Assembly (NCBI RefSeq): GCF_024642105.1
Contig: NZ_JAHEBT010000053.1
Coordinates: 186,001 to 250,000, forward strand
Length of the DNA: 64,000 bases
DNA from: Flavobacterium sp.
GTDB lineage: Bacteria > Bacteroidota > Bacteroidia > Flavobacteriales > Flavobacteriaceae
Direction of reading: 5' to 3'
Shown here: positions 63,205 to 64,000 of the stretch, piece after piece
How positions within the stretch are numbered: position 1 is the first letter of the stretch
Layout of the letters: every line of letters begins with the position of its first letter
Translations under genes and position numbers: made by a program
Notes under the pieces: generated by a model
Told to the model about the DNA's origin: nothing
Database searches by the model: none
The model's input: the letters and a program-made list of their open reading frames with translations, nothing else

Positions 63205-64000
63205 ATGCCAAAACTATCCACCCGAGGACACTCCATGCCAGAATCGCCAATTAGAAAATTGGCTCCTTTTGCTGATATGGCAAAGAAAAAAGGACACAAA
63301 GTGTACCATTTAAATATTGGACAACCCGACATCAAAAGTCCTGAAATAGCTATTAACGCTATTAAAAATATTGATTTAGACGTTATCGAATATGGCCCTT
63401 CTGCTGGTTATGAAAGTTACCGAAAAAAGTTAGCCCAATTCTATACCAACCAAAACGTAAACGTAAACACCGAAGATATTTTAATCACTACTGGTGGTTC
63501 TGAAGCCTTGTTATTTGCTCTAGGGAGTATCATGGACCCTGAAGACGAGTTGATTATACCTGAGCCATTTTATGCGAATTACAGTGCTTTTGCTGCCGAA
63601 TCTGCTGCCAAAGTAGTTCCAGTTAATTCGGGTTTTGAAACGGGTTTTGAATTACCTTCCATTGCTGATTTTGAAAAATTAATTACACCAAAATCAAAAG
63701 CGATTTTGATTTGTAATCCGAATAATCCAACGGGGTATTTGTATTCGGAATCCGAAATTCTTCAGTTGGGTGAATTAGTAAAAAAACACGATTTGTTCTT
63801 AATTGCCGATGAAGTGTACCGCGAATTCATTTACGGAGACGATATTCATTATTCGGTAATGAATTTAAAAGAAGTAGAACAGAATGTCATTATGATTGAT
63901 TCGGTTTCGAAACGTTACAGCATGTGTGGCGCTCGAATTGGCTGTATGGTGACCAAAAATAAAGAAGTAATTGCTGCCGCAATGAAATTTGCACAAGCAC
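63205..64000 (+). CDS. PLP-dependent aminotransferase, class I/II (5' part)
   Basis: The first ~265 residues of a fold-type I aminotransferase; the gene runs past the window end. Visible: HLNIGQPDIKSP (N-terminal substrate loop), GPSAGYESYRKKLA, TTGGSEALLFALG (PLP phosphate contact), EPFYANYSAF, NPNNPTGYLYSE (N of the pyridine/substrate site), DEVYREFIYGD (Asp for pyridine N) and the Schiff-base lysine in DSVSKRYSMCGARIG. Likely an aspartate/aromatic-type aminotransferase. Start chosen at ATG 63205. Confidence 0.92.
   Translation, partial: MPKLSTRGHSMPESPIRKLAPFADMAKKKGHKVYHLNIGQPDIKSPEIAINAIKNIDLDVIEYGPSAGYESYRKKLAQFYTNQNVNVNTEDILITTGGSEALLFALGSIMDPEDELIIPEPFYANYSAFAAESAAKVVPVNSGFETGFELPSIADFEKLITPKSKAILICNPNNPTGYLYSESEILQLGELVKKHDLFLIADEVYREFIYGDDIHYSVMNLKEVEQNVIMIDSVSKRYSMCGARIGCMVTKNKEVIAAAMKFAQA

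Overview
The window looks like chromosomal DNA from a Flavobacterium-type member of the Bacteroidota. The evidence is AT-rich DNA, the flavobacterial promoter motif TAnnTTTG in front of many genes, a gldI gliding gene, type IX secretion (T9SS) sorting domains on a DUF1501 protein and an S8 protease, a short GSII next to a GSIII glutamine synthetase, and many Bacteroidota-specific DUF families. I see no rRNA, tRNA, CRISPR array, transposase, phage or plasmid genes. Most of the window is ordinary core genome with a few accessory patches.

Layout. 1-1.1 kb: start of a glycosyltransferase gene, preceded by a two-gene nucleotidyltransferase module with its own promoter. 1.1-6.1 kb: YfhO-like membrane protein, DUF4834, an outer-membrane protein and a GNAT-like protein. 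6.1-7.4 kb: an alpha-oxoamine synthase of the serine palmitoyltransferase/cysteate acyltransferase type. 7.5-10.9 kb: a DUF1800-DUF1501 pair. 11.0-11.2 kb: a probable structured small RNA. 11.3-20.1 kb: rdgB, a TRIC-like channel, a DEAD-box helicase, a TonB-associated regulatory-domain protein, an unannotated protein resembling helix-hairpin-helix DNA glycosylases, pepD, a DUF3810 protein with an HExxH motif, and an ECF sigma factor overlapping a membrane protein. 20.1-27.2 kb: acyltransferase, CoA-type NUDIX hydrolase, DUF4268, an S8 protease-nitronate monooxygenase operon, mnmA and a YwqK-like protein.

27.3-34.9 kb: yidC, pyrG, DUF3820, a periplasmic-binding-like protein and guaA, all on the minus strand. 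35.1-40.9 kb: RidA, a CLC transporter with the motifs of fluoride/proton antiporters, and the operon nrnA-gldI followed by two tandem cyclophilin-FKBP fusion isomerases. 41.0-46.4 kb: small hypotheticals, a DUF6629 membrane protein paired with a PAS protein that has no output domain, purM, and an AT-rich orphan beside a palindromic repeat. 46.5-54.7 kb: divergent glutamine synthetases, DUF1543, purU, an alpha/beta hydrolase, pyrF and prfA. 54.7-64 kb: a palindromic dispersed repeat, secreted hypotheticals, a siderophore TonB receptor with a PepSY membrane protein, valS, DUF1573 and the first part of an aminotransferase.

Functionally the window mixes nucleotide and nitrogen metabolism (guaA, pyrG, purM, purU, pyrF, two glutamine synthetases), translation (valS, prfA, mnmA, helicase) and envelope or secretion functions (YidC, the gliding-linked isomerases, T9SS cargo, iron uptake). 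No large undescribed system is evident. The best leads are the glycosylase-like protein at 15.4 kb, the small RNA at 11.0-11.2 kb, the nucleotidyltransferase module at 0.5-1.1 kb, the three-isomerase operon, the probable leaderless guaA and the fluoride-type CLC. All family assignments come from reading the sequence; no database search was run.
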